Shown: positions 24,454 to 32,670 of the stretch, one piece after another
Layout of the letters: each line of letters starts with the position of its first letter
How positions within the stretch are numbered: position 1 is the first letter of the stretch
Assembly: GCF_900141805.1 (NCBI RefSeq)
Contig: NZ_FQYN01000002.1
Location: 62,001 to 126,000 of the forward strand
DNA from: Hymenobacter daecheongensis DSM 21074
GTDB taxonomy: Bacteria > Bacteroidota > Bacteroidia > Cytophagales > Hymenobacteraceae
DNA: 64,000 nucleotides
Reading direction: 5' to 3'
The notes under the pieces: generated by a model
The model's input: only the letters and a program-made list of their open reading frames with translations
Told to the model about the DNA's origin: nothing
The model's database searches: none
Position numbers and translations under genes: made by a program

Positions 24454-27400
24454 CTACGCCGGAGCCAGCGGCAGCTCGATGCAGAACCTGGTGCCCACGC
24501 CTTCTTCGGTTTCAAACCAGATGCGGCCGCCCGCGCTTTCAATGCCGCGCCGCGCCACCGCCAGCCCAATGCCGGAGCCGGATTCCTTGGTGGTGAAATT
24601 GGGCACGAAAATCTTGTCGCGCACGTCCGCCGGAATGCCGGCCCCGTTGTCCTGAATGCAGATGCGCACCTGGTCATTCTCCTGCCGGGTCACGGCCGCT
24701 ACTACGTGCGGAGTGCGCCCGGCCGGCACCGATTGCAGGGCATTGATCAGCAGGTTGTTGAAGGTGCGCACCAGCAGGTTTTCATCGGCAAAGACGAGGT
24801 AGTGGCCGGCCTGGGCCTCCGCGGGCTCGTGCAGCTGAATGGTGCCGCCGTGCGCGTCGCCCTGGTGCAGGGCCACGCAGCGATGCAGAATGGCCACCAC
24901 ATCCAACCGCTCGGGGCGCATGGCGGGCAGGTTGGTGAAGTTGCTGAAGGACGTGGCAATGTCGTTCAGCACATCTACCTGCGTAATCAGGGTCTGGGAG
25001 ATTTTGCCGATCAGCTCCTCCACGTTGGGCCGCTGCTCGGCAATGGCCTTCTGCAAAAACTGCAGCGAGAGCTTCATCGGCGTGAGCGGGTTCTTGATTT
25101 CATGGGCCACCTGCCGGGCCATCTCGCGCCAGGCGGCCTCTTTTTCCTGGGTGGCCAGCTCCTGCTTGCTCTCCTCCAGCTTCAGCAGCATGGCATTATA
25201 CTCGCGCACCAGCAGCCCAATCTCATCCGACGACTCGTAGGCCAGCATCTCGTTCTGGCCGGTGAGGGTGGTGTGCTTCAGCTTTTCGGTAATGACTTTC
25301 AGCGGGTTGGTCAGCAGCCGCGAGGCCACGAAAGTGAGCACCAAAAACAGGATGAACATCACGGTGAAGATGTTCAGGATGGTCGAAATCAGCTCGATAA
25401 GCTTGTTGTCCAGCTCTTTTTCCGAGTCGAAAAACGGAATACCCACGTAGCCCGTCACCGCCCCGGCTTGCCCCTGGCCCGTGAGCGTGTGCAGCGGCAG
25501 ATACAGCGCATTGAACGAGAGCGTGCCGGCCTGTTCGGTGAGCAACACCCTGGGCTGCCCACGCTCGGCCAGCGAAGCCACCGCCTGCGGATTCATCAGC
25601 GGACTCAGCAAGCCCGACTCGAAGATCAGAGGCTGACTGCTCACCAGCAGCTGGCCGTGAGCATCGTAGAGGTTGAGGTCGGTTTCGGTGAGGCCGGCCA
25701 CGTTTTCGGCCAGGTCGATGAGTGGGGCGCGGCTGGCCGAGTCGGCCAGCAGGCCCGTGTTGCGCAGCAGGTTTTCCTGCACTGCTTTGCCGCGCCGCTC
25801 GTAGGTGCGGCGCAGGTCGCTTTTGTAAGAAGAGGTAACTTGGCTGGCCGTGGCCACGCTTACCACCACCAGCGGCACCAAAATGCCAAAATTGAGAAAG
25901 AGCTGAATCTTGGTGCTGAAATTGGTCTGAAACGCCTCCACGTAGCGCCCCCGTCCCAGCATGTACAGCCCGATGCACAGCAGCCAGAAGAAAGTGTGCA
26001 GCAAAAACAGGAAGGAAAAATTCGACAGCCAGTTGCTGAACGAGTACGTGGCCGTGGTGACCACCACCGTGCGGCCCTGCGGCCCGCGCACGGCCAGATG
26101 GTGAAAATCGTTGACCGACAGGCCCGCGGTGTAGAGCTTGGGGTCGCGCAGCTCTTGAGCCGAGAGGTTGTTGCTGTAGTCAAAATCCCCCTCATTGTAC
26201 ATCAAACGGCCGTTTTCGTAGCCGGCGTAGCTTAGCTCCGGGCCAATATTGGGCTGAAAGAACTTCTGATCGACCAGCAGCTCGGGCACCACGCTGTAGG
26301 CCGTCAGCTTCTTGAGCGAAAGCTCCAGCAGCACCGTGTTGGCACCGCGCCCGGCGGCGCTGGGCACCCGCACAAACGCCACGTAGCGCCTGGTACTGAA
26401 CGAGTTACTGCCCCGCACGAGGTACAGGTTGGGCTGGTCGGTGGGCGTGGCCTTGCGCAGCAGCTGCCGCCGCACCTGGTACAGGGAAGGAGCCCGCTCG
26501 CCCCCGTCAGCCGCCTTGCCGTTCGGGTCGAAGAGCGACACCACGATTTCGTATTTGTCGAAATAGTCGCGCAGGTAATACTTCACAATCTTCTGCCGTA
26601 CCATGTCGCGGTTGGCAAACGGGCTGGCCAGCATGGAGCGAATCAGCGGGTCGGCCGCCAGCTCGCGGGTGCGCCCAGCCAGCAGATACTCACCCTGCAA
26701 GTCATTATCCAGCAGTAGGTTGGCCGCAATATTCTGCTTGTTCAAAACTAGCTGGTGGTCGAAATGCTCGTAGAGGGCCAGGGCCCCCACCGCCGAGCTG
26801 ACCCCCAGCATCAGGAAGATAAACAGGTAAATCTGGTAGGGCACCACCGCCGCCAGTTGCTTGAGCCCGGTGAGCCGAACCACGAAAAAGAACAGCAGCG
26901 TGATTCCCAACAGCACCAGATCCATCTGATCGAGCCACAGGCCGGTGGGCAGAAAAACAATGGCGCTGCTGCCCAGCAGCAATACGCCAAGCCGCTTGGT
27001 GCCCGGCCGAACGATAGTGGTGAAGAGTTGCGACAGAATATAGAACCCGACCAGATAGCCACCGGTATGCAGCACGATGGCAAAGCCCAGCAGCAGCTTA
27101 AAGCCGCTGATCTGGATGCTTTGCGTGATATCCAGCACCAACTGGGAGTTGTTGAAGCTGTTGGAATAGAACTGAAACAGCAGCTCCAGCAACCCCAGAA
27201 ACAGCAGCACTACCACGCCCCCAAACAGCGCCCGCGCCGCTAGCCCGTGCACCTGTCGCCCCCACCGCACCAGCCCGTAGCGCCGAAACAGCACCAGGCC
27301 ATAATAGGCTGTGAGCAGCAGCAGAAAGGCATTGATGAGCAAGTCGCCGAGCGAAGGCGCCAGCCAGGAGGCCGCGTACACGCGCGGATCAAAGAGCGGA

Positions 27401-28194
27401 ATTTCAATGACGGAGAAAGGCAGCCCCAAGTACAGCAGCACCGCCCGAAACGCCGCCAGCGGCACTACTACCGTCGCGGCCGCCGCCACTATTTCGCCCA
27501 GGGCCAGAAAGTCGCGCGCCAGCTTTAGCCAGGCAAACAGATACAGCCCAAACCCAAGCAGCAGCAGCGCCAACGATAGATATTTGCCCGCTGCCGAGTT
27601 CGTTTGCAGGTTCTCGATTGAGAAAAGGTAGCGCCCGCCTTCCGAGTAGATCTTGGGCAGTGCGCGGCCACCGGTCGGATTGACCACCAGCCCCACGTTC
27701 AGGCCCCGGAACAGCGCCGTTTCCTCGCCTTCCTTCAGGTAGCGGTTGCTGATGCCGTAGCGCTTTTCCAGGGGCACGTAGGTCAGAATCACGTAGGGGC
27801 CAGCCGTTTGGCGCAAGGCCAGAAAGCGCCCGAACTTCATGTCCACGAGCTTCTCCTCGAAGTTCTGCCCCACGTTTTCGGCATCCGGCCGCATCGTATG
27901 ATCGGACCAGTACCAGAGCTGCTCGCCGCGAAAAATAAAGCACGGATACGTGGTGCGGCCAATCAGGGAGCTGAAGCTGATCTGGCCCTGTCGCAGCCGG
28001 TCGGCTACTTCGGCAGCTTCGCGCTCCGCGGTGGTTTCGGCTTCCAGCACCAGGCTCTGCAGGCGGGCCACGTCGGTGCGCAGCAGTGTGTCGGCGGCCT
28101 GACCGTACTGGCTGCTCACGTACGCGCCCAGAAAGCACAGGGCCGCCCCAATCAACAACAGCAACGGCGAAAGGCGGAACGACTTCAAAAGCAA
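24454..28194 (-). CDS. NtrY-like membrane sensor histidine kinase, orphan
   Basis: 1246 residues, very large for a sensor kinase. From a TTG start (no ATG close by) it has an N-terminal TM (LLLLIGAALCFLGAYV), an extracytoplasmic sensor region, about seven further TM segments between residues 205 and 480, a second periplasmic region (about 485-740), TM helices near 745 and 785, a third extracytoplasmic region, then a TM at about 935, HAMP-like linker, H-box MARQVAHEIKNPLTPMKLSL (His near 1030) and HATPase_c boxes NNLLINALQSV, DNGAGIP and GSGIGLAVARRGIES. The NPLTPM H-box is typical of NtrY/NtrB-like kinases, which phosphorylate NtrC-family regulators. No response regulator lies next to it. Signal unknown. 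Confidence 0.88.
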   Translation of the reverse strand: MLLKSFRLSPLLLLIGAALCFLGAYVSSQYGQAADTLLRTDVARLQSLVLEAETTAEREAAEVADRLRQGQISFSSLIGRTTYPCFIFRGEQLWYWSDHTMRPDAENVGQNFEEKLVDMKFGRFLALRQTAGPYVILTYVPLEKRYGISNRYLKEGEETALFRGLNVGLVVNPTGGRALPKIYSEGGRYLFSIENLQTNSAAGKYLSLALLLLGFGLYLFAWLKLARDFLALGEIVAAAATVVVPLAAFRAVLLYLGLPFSVIEIPLFDPRVYAASWLAPSLGDLLINAFLLLLTAYYGLVLFRRYGLVRWGRQVHGLAARALFGGVVVLLFLGLLELLFQFYSNSFNNSQLVLDITQSIQISGFKLLLGFAIVLHTGGYLVGFYILSQLFTTIVRPGTKRLGVLLLGSSAIVFLPTGLWLDQMDLVLLGITLLFFFVVRLTGLKQLAAVVPYQIYLFIFLMLGVSSAVGALALYEHFDHQLVLNKQNIAANLLLDNDLQGEYLLAGRTRELAADPLIRSMLASPFANRDMVRQKIVKYYLRDYFDKYEIVVSLFDPNGKAADGGERAPSLYQVRRQLLRKATPTDQPNLYLVRGSNSFSTRRYVAFVRVPSAAGRGANTVLLELSLKKLTAYSVVPELLVDQKFFQPNIGPELSYAGYENGRLMYNEGDFDYSNNLSAQELRDPKLYTAGLSVNDFHHLAVRGPQGRTVVVTTATYSFSNWLSNFSFLFLLHTFFWLLCIGLYMLGRGRYVEAFQTNFSTKIQLFLNFGILVPLVVVSVATASQVTSSYKSDLRRTYERRGKAVQENLLRNTGLLADSASRAPLIDLAENVAGLTETDLNLYDAHGQLLVSSQPLIFESGLLSPLMNPQAVASLAERGQPRVLLTEQAGTLSFNALYLPLHTLTGQGQAGAVTGYVGIPFFDSEKELDNKLIELISTILNIFTVMFILFLVLTFVASRLLTNPLKVITEKLKHTTLTGQNEMLAYESSDEIGLLVREYNAMLLKLEESKQELATQEKEAAWREMARQVAHEIKNPLTPMKLSLQFLQKAIAEQRPNVEELIGKISQTLITQVDVLNDIATSFSNFTNLPAMRPERLDVVAILHRCVALHQGDAHGGTIQLHEPAEAQAGHYLVFADENLLVRTFNNLLINALQSVPAGRTPHVVAAVTRQENDQVRICIQDNGAGIPADVRDKIFVPNFTTKESGSGIGLAVARRGIESAGGRIWFETEEGVGTRFCIELPLAPA

Positions 28195-28246
28195 CTGGGG
28201 CTGGGCCGACGGGAAGATCGGGGCGAAAAGGAGAGCGGGCTACCAA

Positions 28247-28275
28247 CAAAAATGCCGCCAAAGGGCGGCATTTCC
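28247..28275 (-). terminator. Terminator for the oxidase-assembly transcript (minus strand)
   Basis: AAATGCCGCC (28250-28259) pairs perfectly with GGCGGCATTT (28264-28273) around a 4-base loop; read on the minus strand the hairpin is followed by a run of five T. It ends transcription about 100 bases after the small CxxC gene and before the kinase gene. Confidence 0.8.
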
Positions 28276-28370
28276 TATCTTTCGGGCGCGGCAGTACGCA
28301 CTACCTTCAGGTGTACGCTTCCGCGACAGAACTGTCTCACAGAGCAAAGGCACAAACTCAAACGGCCGCT

Positions 28371-28616
28371 CTATTTCTTGGCGTGCGTGTTTCGATACCA
28401 GAAGTAGCCCACGGCCCCGATCAGAATATACGGCACCGTCATCAGGTATAGAATGCCGCTATTGAGACCCGACGTGTCATACTCGCCCTTGTCGCTACGC
28501 GCCGATTCTACCTGAGTCTTGCACATGCTGCATTGCGCCTGGGTGGCCAGCGGAGCCAAGCTTAGCAACAAGCTCAGGCACAAGGCAAAAAAGCTGAAAG
28601 TCACTATTTTCTTCAT
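28371..28616 (-). CDS. Small CxxC membrane protein at the end of the cytochrome oxidase cluster
   Basis: 81 residues. N-terminal hydrophobic segment (about 4-27) ends TQAQ like a signal peptide, directly followed by CSMCKTQVESARSD with a CxxC pair at residues 29 and 32, then a second hydrophobic helix (about 54-71, SGILYLMTVPYILIGAVGYF) and a basic tail. The likely topology places the CxxC pair in the periplasm next to the membrane. No named family is assigned; I recall similar small proteins in other Bacteroidota but could not check. It is the last gene of a run that includes sco1 and DUF420 (CtaM-like), so a role in copper or heme delivery, or in thiol redox of the oxidase, is a reasonable inference only. 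Confidence 0.8.
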   Translation of the reverse strand: MKKIVTFSFFALCLSLLLSLAPLATQAQCSMCKTQVESARSDKGEYDTSGLNSGILYLMTVPYILIGAVGYFWYRNTHAKK

Positions 28617-28689
28617 CTTTCTTTCAACAGGTTTTGGCCGGTTAAGTTTCCTGGCACCAGCATTGAGGCACCCCGGCCCACCGAAAACA

Positions 28690-29244
28690 TCAGGTGTAGT
28701 ACGGCGAAATCATGAGGTACACGATAACGCCCGTAACGGACACGTACAGCCAGATCGGGAAGGTCCAGCGGGCAATGCGGCGGTGCTTCGCAAACTGCTC
28801 GGTGAGGGCAAAGTACAGCGTAAACAACACCAGGCCCACCGTGAGGGCCGCCAGCATAATATGGCTCAGCAGCAGCGCGAAGTACACGTAGCGTATCGTC
28901 CCCGTGCCGCCGAAAGACGTTGAAGCCACCTGCGAGTGATATACCACATACGACACCAGAAACAACGCGCCCAGCAAAAACGCGGTGCCCATCATAGCCC
29001 GGTGCTTCAACACCTCCTTGCGCCGAATAAAGTAGTAGCCCAGCAGCAGGCAAACGGCCGTCAGGGAGTTGAGTACGGCATTCAGCGCGGGCAGAAACCG
29101 CACTTGGGCTCCCGGCACCCGAAATGCCTCCGGGAAGTAGTGCAGAATGGCTACCAACAATGGCACGATGGCCGCCAGCGCGGCCATCGTAATCCTGATT
29201 TTGGTATGGTTTCCGGAATTAGCGGCCGGGGGAATTGTGGTCAT
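28690..29244 (-). CDS. DUF420 family membrane protein (CtaM-like oxidase maturation factor)
   Basis: 184 residues, with about five TM helices: residues 16-36, 50-70, 83-101, 117-140 and 158-180. Conserved His residues sit at helix ends (HYFPEAFRVPG, KHRAMMGTAF, YHSQVAST, SHIMLAALTVG, KHRRIARWTFPIWLYVSVTGV), as in DUF420. In Firmicutes the DUF420 protein CtaM is needed for maturation of heme A-containing oxidases; the same role here is inferred from family and from its place in the cox cluster. Its start overlaps the end of sco1 by 26 bases. Confidence 0.88.
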   Translation of the reverse strand: MTTIPPAANSGNHTKIRITMAALAAIVPLLVAILHYFPEAFRVPGAQVRFLPALNAVLNSLTAVCLLLGYYFIRRKEVLKHRAMMGTAFLLGALFLVSYVVYHSQVASTSFGGTGTIRYVYFALLLSHIMLAALTVGLVLFTLYFALTEQFAKHRRIARWTFPIWLYVSVTGVIVYLMISPYYT

Positions 29245-29893
29245 AATTGTACAGCAGCACGCTGATTTCAGTGATGAGGCGGTTCACCTCCTTGGCTTTG
29301 GTGCCGTCGTAGATGCCGCGCACGCGCTTGTAGCGGTCTATCAGGTACAGATTCTGGCTGTGAATAAGGCCCGGCGCGGCCCCGGTGGGCGCGGGCAGCC
29401 GGTAGTCCTGCGTGGCCAGCCGATATAGGTCGTCTTGGCTGCCGGTTAGGAAAAACCACTTGCCGGCAATGGCCCCGTACTGCTCCGCGTAGCGCTCCAG
29501 CACCGCTACCGAGTCGTGCACCGGATCGACGGTGTGCGACACAAATTTCACGCGGGGGTCTTTGCGGAATTTTTCCTGCACCTGCATCAGCAGGCTGTTC
29601 ATGCGCGGGCAGGCTCCGGGGCAGGTGGCAAAGAAGAAATTGGCCACGTACAGCCCGCCATCCAAGTCCTTCTGCGTTATCGTCCGGCCCGACTGGGAGG
29701 TGAGGCGGAAATCACCCAGTTGGTGAAAAACAGTATCGCGCTGCCACTTCCCCCCTACCAGCGTCGAATCGACACGGTCGGGCAGGTAAGTTGGCAGCGC
29801 GTAACGGTTGGTGCCGAAGGTTTTCAGAAACAGAAAAGCCAATACCGGCACGAGTAGCAGCAGGCCCAGCAACAGGGTTTGTTTGGGCCGCAT
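29219..29893 (-). CDS. SCO1/SenC copper chaperone for cytochrome c oxidase
   Basis: 224 residues. An N-terminal TM anchor (about 6-24) is followed by a thioredoxin-fold domain with the copper-binding CxxxC motif CPGAC (Cys91, Cys95) and the distal ligand His178 in LIHSQNLYLID. SCO proteins bind copper in the periplasm and help assemble the CuA centre of subunit II. Flanked by cox4 and DUF420 in the same direction, with only 3 bases from the cox4 stop and a 26-base overlap with DUF420, so it is clearly part of the oxidase assembly operon. Confidence 0.94.
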   Translation of the reverse strand: MRPKQTLLLGLLLLVPVLAFLFLKTFGTNRYALPTYLPDRVDSTLVGGKWQRDTVFHQLGDFRLTSQSGRTITQKDLDGGLYVANFFFATCPGACPRMNSLLMQVQEKFRKDPRVKFVSHTVDPVHDSVAVLERYAEQYGAIAGKWFFLTGSQDDLYRLATQDYRLPAPTGAAPGLIHSQNLYLIDRYKRVRGIYDGTKAKEVNRLITEISVLLYNYDHNSPGR

Positions 29894-29896
29894 CCG

Positions 29897-30238
29897 CTAC
29901 TTAAAGATGTTATAGACGGCTTCGCCGATGTAGGATCCCTCGGTAATGAGCGCTACCAGCAACCAGATCAGCAGCGCCATCGGCACCAGAATCGTCCAGA
30001 TCAGCCCTTTCGTTTCATGCTTCAGGTGCATGAACTCGGCCACAATAAAGAAGGCCTTGAAGATGGTCAGGATGATAAAAATGGAGTTGCGCAGCGTGCT
30101 GGGCTCCATGACGAACACGAAAACAAATTCCAGCGCCGTAATACCAACCAGTACAAAGAAGGTTTTCCAGATCCAGCCCGTATTCGGCTTCGGGATTTCG
30201 CCGAGCTGCTGCGTCTGGTCAGGTGCGTGATGAGCCAT
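29897..30238 (-). CDS. Cytochrome c oxidase subunit IV (prokaryotic Cox4/CyoD-like)
   Basis: 113 residues with three TM helices: residues 24-43 (TFFVLVGITALEFVFVFVM), 50-70 and 80-100. MHLKHETKGLIWTIL between helices 2 and 3 is the family hallmark. A small structural subunit of heme-copper oxidases aiding stability or CuB insertion. Located between cox3 and sco1. The 135-base gap before it (in transcript direction) holds an AT-rich inverted repeat rather than a gene. Confidence 0.9.
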   Translation of the reverse strand: MAHHAPDQTQQLGEIPKPNTGWIWKTFFVLVGITALEFVFVFVMEPSTLRNSIFIILTIFKAFFIVAEFMHLKHETKGLIWTILVPMALLIWLLVALITEGSYIGEAVYNIFK

Positions 30239-30240
30239 AA

Positions 30241-30373
30241 TGGAGAATGTTGAATTTTGAGAGTTGAATTTTGAATGCTGAATACGCAGGCAGGTGGCCT
30301 GCTATTCAAGATTGGCTGAGTCAGGTGCAGAGCGCAAGCTCGGTAGACTTCAACCTACGAAATTCAAAATTGC
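30241..30373. repeat. AT-rich imperfect inverted repeat spacer between cox3 and cox4
   Basis: GAATTTTGA occurs twice near 30251-30275 and is matched by GAAATTCAAAATTG near 30358-30371 in inverse orientation. The region is A+T-rich in a GC-rich genome and encodes nothing. One of four such spacers inside the ACIII/oxidase cluster. Confidence 0.6.
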
Positions 30374-31147
30374 TTAAACCAAGTAGAAGAAGGTGAAAAC
30401 GAACACCCAAACCAAGTCTACAAAGTGCCAGTACAAGCCCACTTTCTCTACCATTTCATAGTGGCCGCGCTTCTCAAACGTGCCGTTGGTAGTGGCAATG
30501 AAGCAATACGCCAGCAAGCACAGGCCGCTGAATACGTGGGTGCCGTGGAAGCCGGTAATGAAGAAAAACAGGTCAGCAAACAGCACCGGGCCGTACTCGT
30601 TGGCGTGCAGATTGGCGCCGAAGAACGTGGTGCCATCCAGCATTTTTAGGCCATGGTCGGTGCCATGAATGAAGTGGCTCCACTCCCAGGCCTGGCAGCT
30701 CACGAACGTAGCGCCGAAGAGCAGCGTCCAGAGCAGCCATTTCTGCACGTCAGCTTTGTCCATGCGGTGGCCGGCTTCTACGGCCAATACCATCGTCACG
30801 GAGCTGAAAATCAGGATCATGGTCATCAAGGCCACGAAGGCCAGCGGCAAATCCATGCCGTGCAGACCGGGGAAGGAGTTGAATACCTTATCCGGAATGG
30901 GCCAGTAGGCCGAGCTGAACACGAAATCCTTATGGTCGCCGGTGTAGGCGAGGTGGCGGTGACGAACCAGCCCGTAGGTGGTCAGGAAAGCGGCAAACGT
31001 GAAAGCGTCAGACAGCAGGAAAAACCACATCATCAGCTTGCCATAGCTTGCCTTGAAGGGTTCGTTGCCTCCGTCCCAGGTGCCCGAGCGGGGCTCTTCG
31101 TGGGAAGTGCTGGGTGAAAGCGTCTGCGTCGTGGAAGTGGTGGACAT
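30374..31147 (-). CDS. Cytochrome c oxidase subunit III (second copy)
   Basis: 257 residues with about seven hydrophobic segments, matching the heme-copper oxidase subunit III fold. Landmarks include KLMMWFFLLSDAFTFAAFL, the Glu/His-rich WEWSHFI and HGTHVFSGLCLLAYC followed by the C-terminal YWHFVDLVWVFVFTFFYLV. Subunit III binds subunit I and protects proton uptake; it carries no metal. Lies 22 bases downstream of another subunit III-family gene (31170-31757), so the locus has two paralogues in tandem. This longer one is closer to canonical CoxC. Confidence 0.92.
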   Translation of the reverse strand: MSTTSTTQTLSPSTSHEEPRSGTWDGGNEPFKASYGKLMMWFFLLSDAFTFAAFLTTYGLVRHRHLAYTGDHKDFVFSSAYWPIPDKVFNSFPGLHGMDLPLAFVALMTMILIFSSVTMVLAVEAGHRMDKADVQKWLLWTLLFGATFVSCQAWEWSHFIHGTDHGLKMLDGTTFFGANLHANEYGPVLFADLFFFITGFHGTHVFSGLCLLAYCFIATTNGTFEKRGHYEMVEKVGLYWHFVDLVWVFVFTFFYLV

Positions 31148-31169
31148 AGCGGGCAGGGTAAAAACGAAA

Positions 31170-31757
31170 TCAGTGGTTCAAAAGTAGGAACAAATACAGG
31201 TACAACCAAAGCGCGCCGAGGAAGTGCCAGTAGATGGTAACATTGCCAATGGAGAGCATCTGGCGCGAATGCACCTGATAGTTCAGGCTCTTGCGCAAAA
31301 CAATGAGCAGAAAGATGAGGCCCGTGATGAGGTGAAAAGCGTGCACGCCGGTGAGTACATACAAGAACGAGCCGGACGGATTGGAGTCTACGCCGCCGAA
31401 GAAAATCTTGTTCTGCACCAGATCAGCCCACACGTTCCACTGCCCTACCAGGAAGGCCACGCCCAGCACAAAAGTCAGGATCAGACCCAGTTGCACGCGG
31501 CGCAATTCATCCTTGCGGGCCGAAAAATACGCCCACTGCACAGTGGCGCTGCTCAAGGCCAGAATGATGGTGGTAATCAGCAGCCGGGCCGGCAGCTCAA
31601 ACTCCAGCCAGTTGCCCTCCTCGCGCCGCACGATGTAGGCGCTGGTGTAAGCGGCAAAAATCATGGTGATGCTCACCATCATCAGCCACAGCAGAAACCT
31701 TAGCGGGTGTGTACCGGCACCGGGCTCTTTTTCTGGTAAAATCTCCGAAGTATCCAT
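31170..31757 (-). CDS. Cytochrome c oxidase subunit III-like protein (first copy)
   Basis: 195 residues, five TM helices, equivalent to the five-helix form of subunit III. Recognisable blocks are LWLMMVSITMIFAAYTSAYIV, VLTGVHAFHLITGLIFLL and VTIYWHFLGALWLYLYLFLLL. The N-terminus is short and acidic. It starts 9 bases after the ctaB stop and is followed 22 bases later by the 257-residue paralogue. Two tandem cox3 genes are a recurring feature of Bacteroidota oxidase clusters by my recollection; whether both are in one oxidase cannot be told here. Confidence 0.9.
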   Translation of the reverse strand: MDTSEILPEKEPGAGTHPLRFLLWLMMVSITMIFAAYTSAYIVRREEGNWLEFELPARLLITTIILALSSATVQWAYFSARKDELRRVQLGLILTFVLGVAFLVGQWNVWADLVQNKIFFGGVDSNPSGSFLYVLTGVHAFHLITGLIFLLIVLRKSLNYQVHSRQMLSIGNVTIYWHFLGALWLYLYLFLLLNH

Positions 31758-31766
31758 CCTGAAAAG

Positions 31767-32618
31767 TTAAATTTTGTCGAGTACCAGCGCAATCTGAACG
31801 ATGGGCAGGTAGAGAAAAGAGCCGAACATGATGCGCATGGCCGCTTTTTTGGTGCAGGTGCGCATCAGATAAAACGTCTGCATCAGAAAAAGCACGCCGC
31901 AGACCACGGCTACCACGGCGTAGGTTTTGCCGCTCATGCCAAACTGAAACGGCAGCAGGCTCAGCGGCACCAGCAGCAGCGTATAGGTCATTATCTGGAA
32001 AGCCGTACGCATGTCCTTGCCGCCCGGCGTGGGTAGCATTTTGAAGCCGGCCTTTTTGTAGTCGTCATCGAGCACCCAGGCAATGGCCCAGAAATGCGGA
32101 AACTGCCACATGAACTGAATCCCAAATAACACCAGCGCCTCCAGGCCCAGAATATTGGTAGCGGCTACGTAGCCAATCAGCGGCGGCATTCCGCCCGGAA
32201 TCGCCCCCACCGCCACGCAAATGGGCGAAATACGCTTGAGCGGGGTATAAACGAATCCGTACAGAATGAGCGACAACAGCGACAGCGCCGCCGCCTGCAC
32301 ATTGAAAAAGTAAGCCAGCAGTCCCAGGCCCAATACGCCCAGTACTACGGTGAAGACCCAAGCCTCCGCGATGTTGAGCACGCCCATTGGCAAGGGGCGG
32401 TTGGCTGTGCGCTTCATCAGCTTGTCGAGGTCACGCTCGAAGATCTGGTTGATGGTGTTGGCAGAGCCCGTCACGGCCAGCCCACCTACCAGCACTAGCA
32501 GCGCCCGACTCCAATCGAATTCCTGCACGCCGAGCAGGTATCCGATGGCGCTGGAAAACGCCACCGTCAAGGCCAGCCGAAACTTAATCAACTGGAAATA
32601 AGCCCTGGCTTTTATCAT
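31767..32618 (-). CDS. ctaB: Protoheme IX farnesyltransferase (heme O synthase)
   Basis: 283 residues from the ATG at 32618; the frame is open back to 32681, overlapping the ctaA stop, but the extra 21 residues are unlike the family. The enzyme farnesylates heme B to heme O in the membrane, for oxidase assembly. The UbiA-type motif NTINQIFERDLDKLMKRTANRPLP (first Asp-rich motif) is at about residue 57, and DDDYKKAGFKMLP (second Asp-rich motif) near 190; YTPLKRISPICVAVGAIPGG is the diagnostic central block. About eight or nine TM helices. Next to ctaA in the same transcript, so heme B to heme A is encoded together. Confidence 0.94.
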   Translation of the reverse strand: MIKARAYFQLIKFRLALTVAFSSAIGYLLGVQEFDWSRALLVLVGGLAVTGSANTINQIFERDLDKLMKRTANRPLPMGVLNIAEAWVFTVVLGVLGLGLLAYFFNVQAAALSLLSLILYGFVYTPLKRISPICVAVGAIPGGMPPLIGYVAATNILGLEALVLFGIQFMWQFPHFWAIAWVLDDDYKKAGFKMLPTPGGKDMRTAFQIMTYTLLLVPLSLLPFQFGMSGKTYAVVAVVCGVLFLMQTFYLMRTCTKKAAMRIMFGSFLYLPIVQIALVLDKI

Positions 32619-32670
32619 TAATGAGGGGAACAAACCACCCGCTGAATCAACCGCAAACGGGGCCGCAAAG

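Noticed and set aside
24706..26235. 509-codon plus-strand frame
   Set aside because: Antisense to the histidine kinase; composition His/Gln/Arg-rich as expected of a shadow frame.
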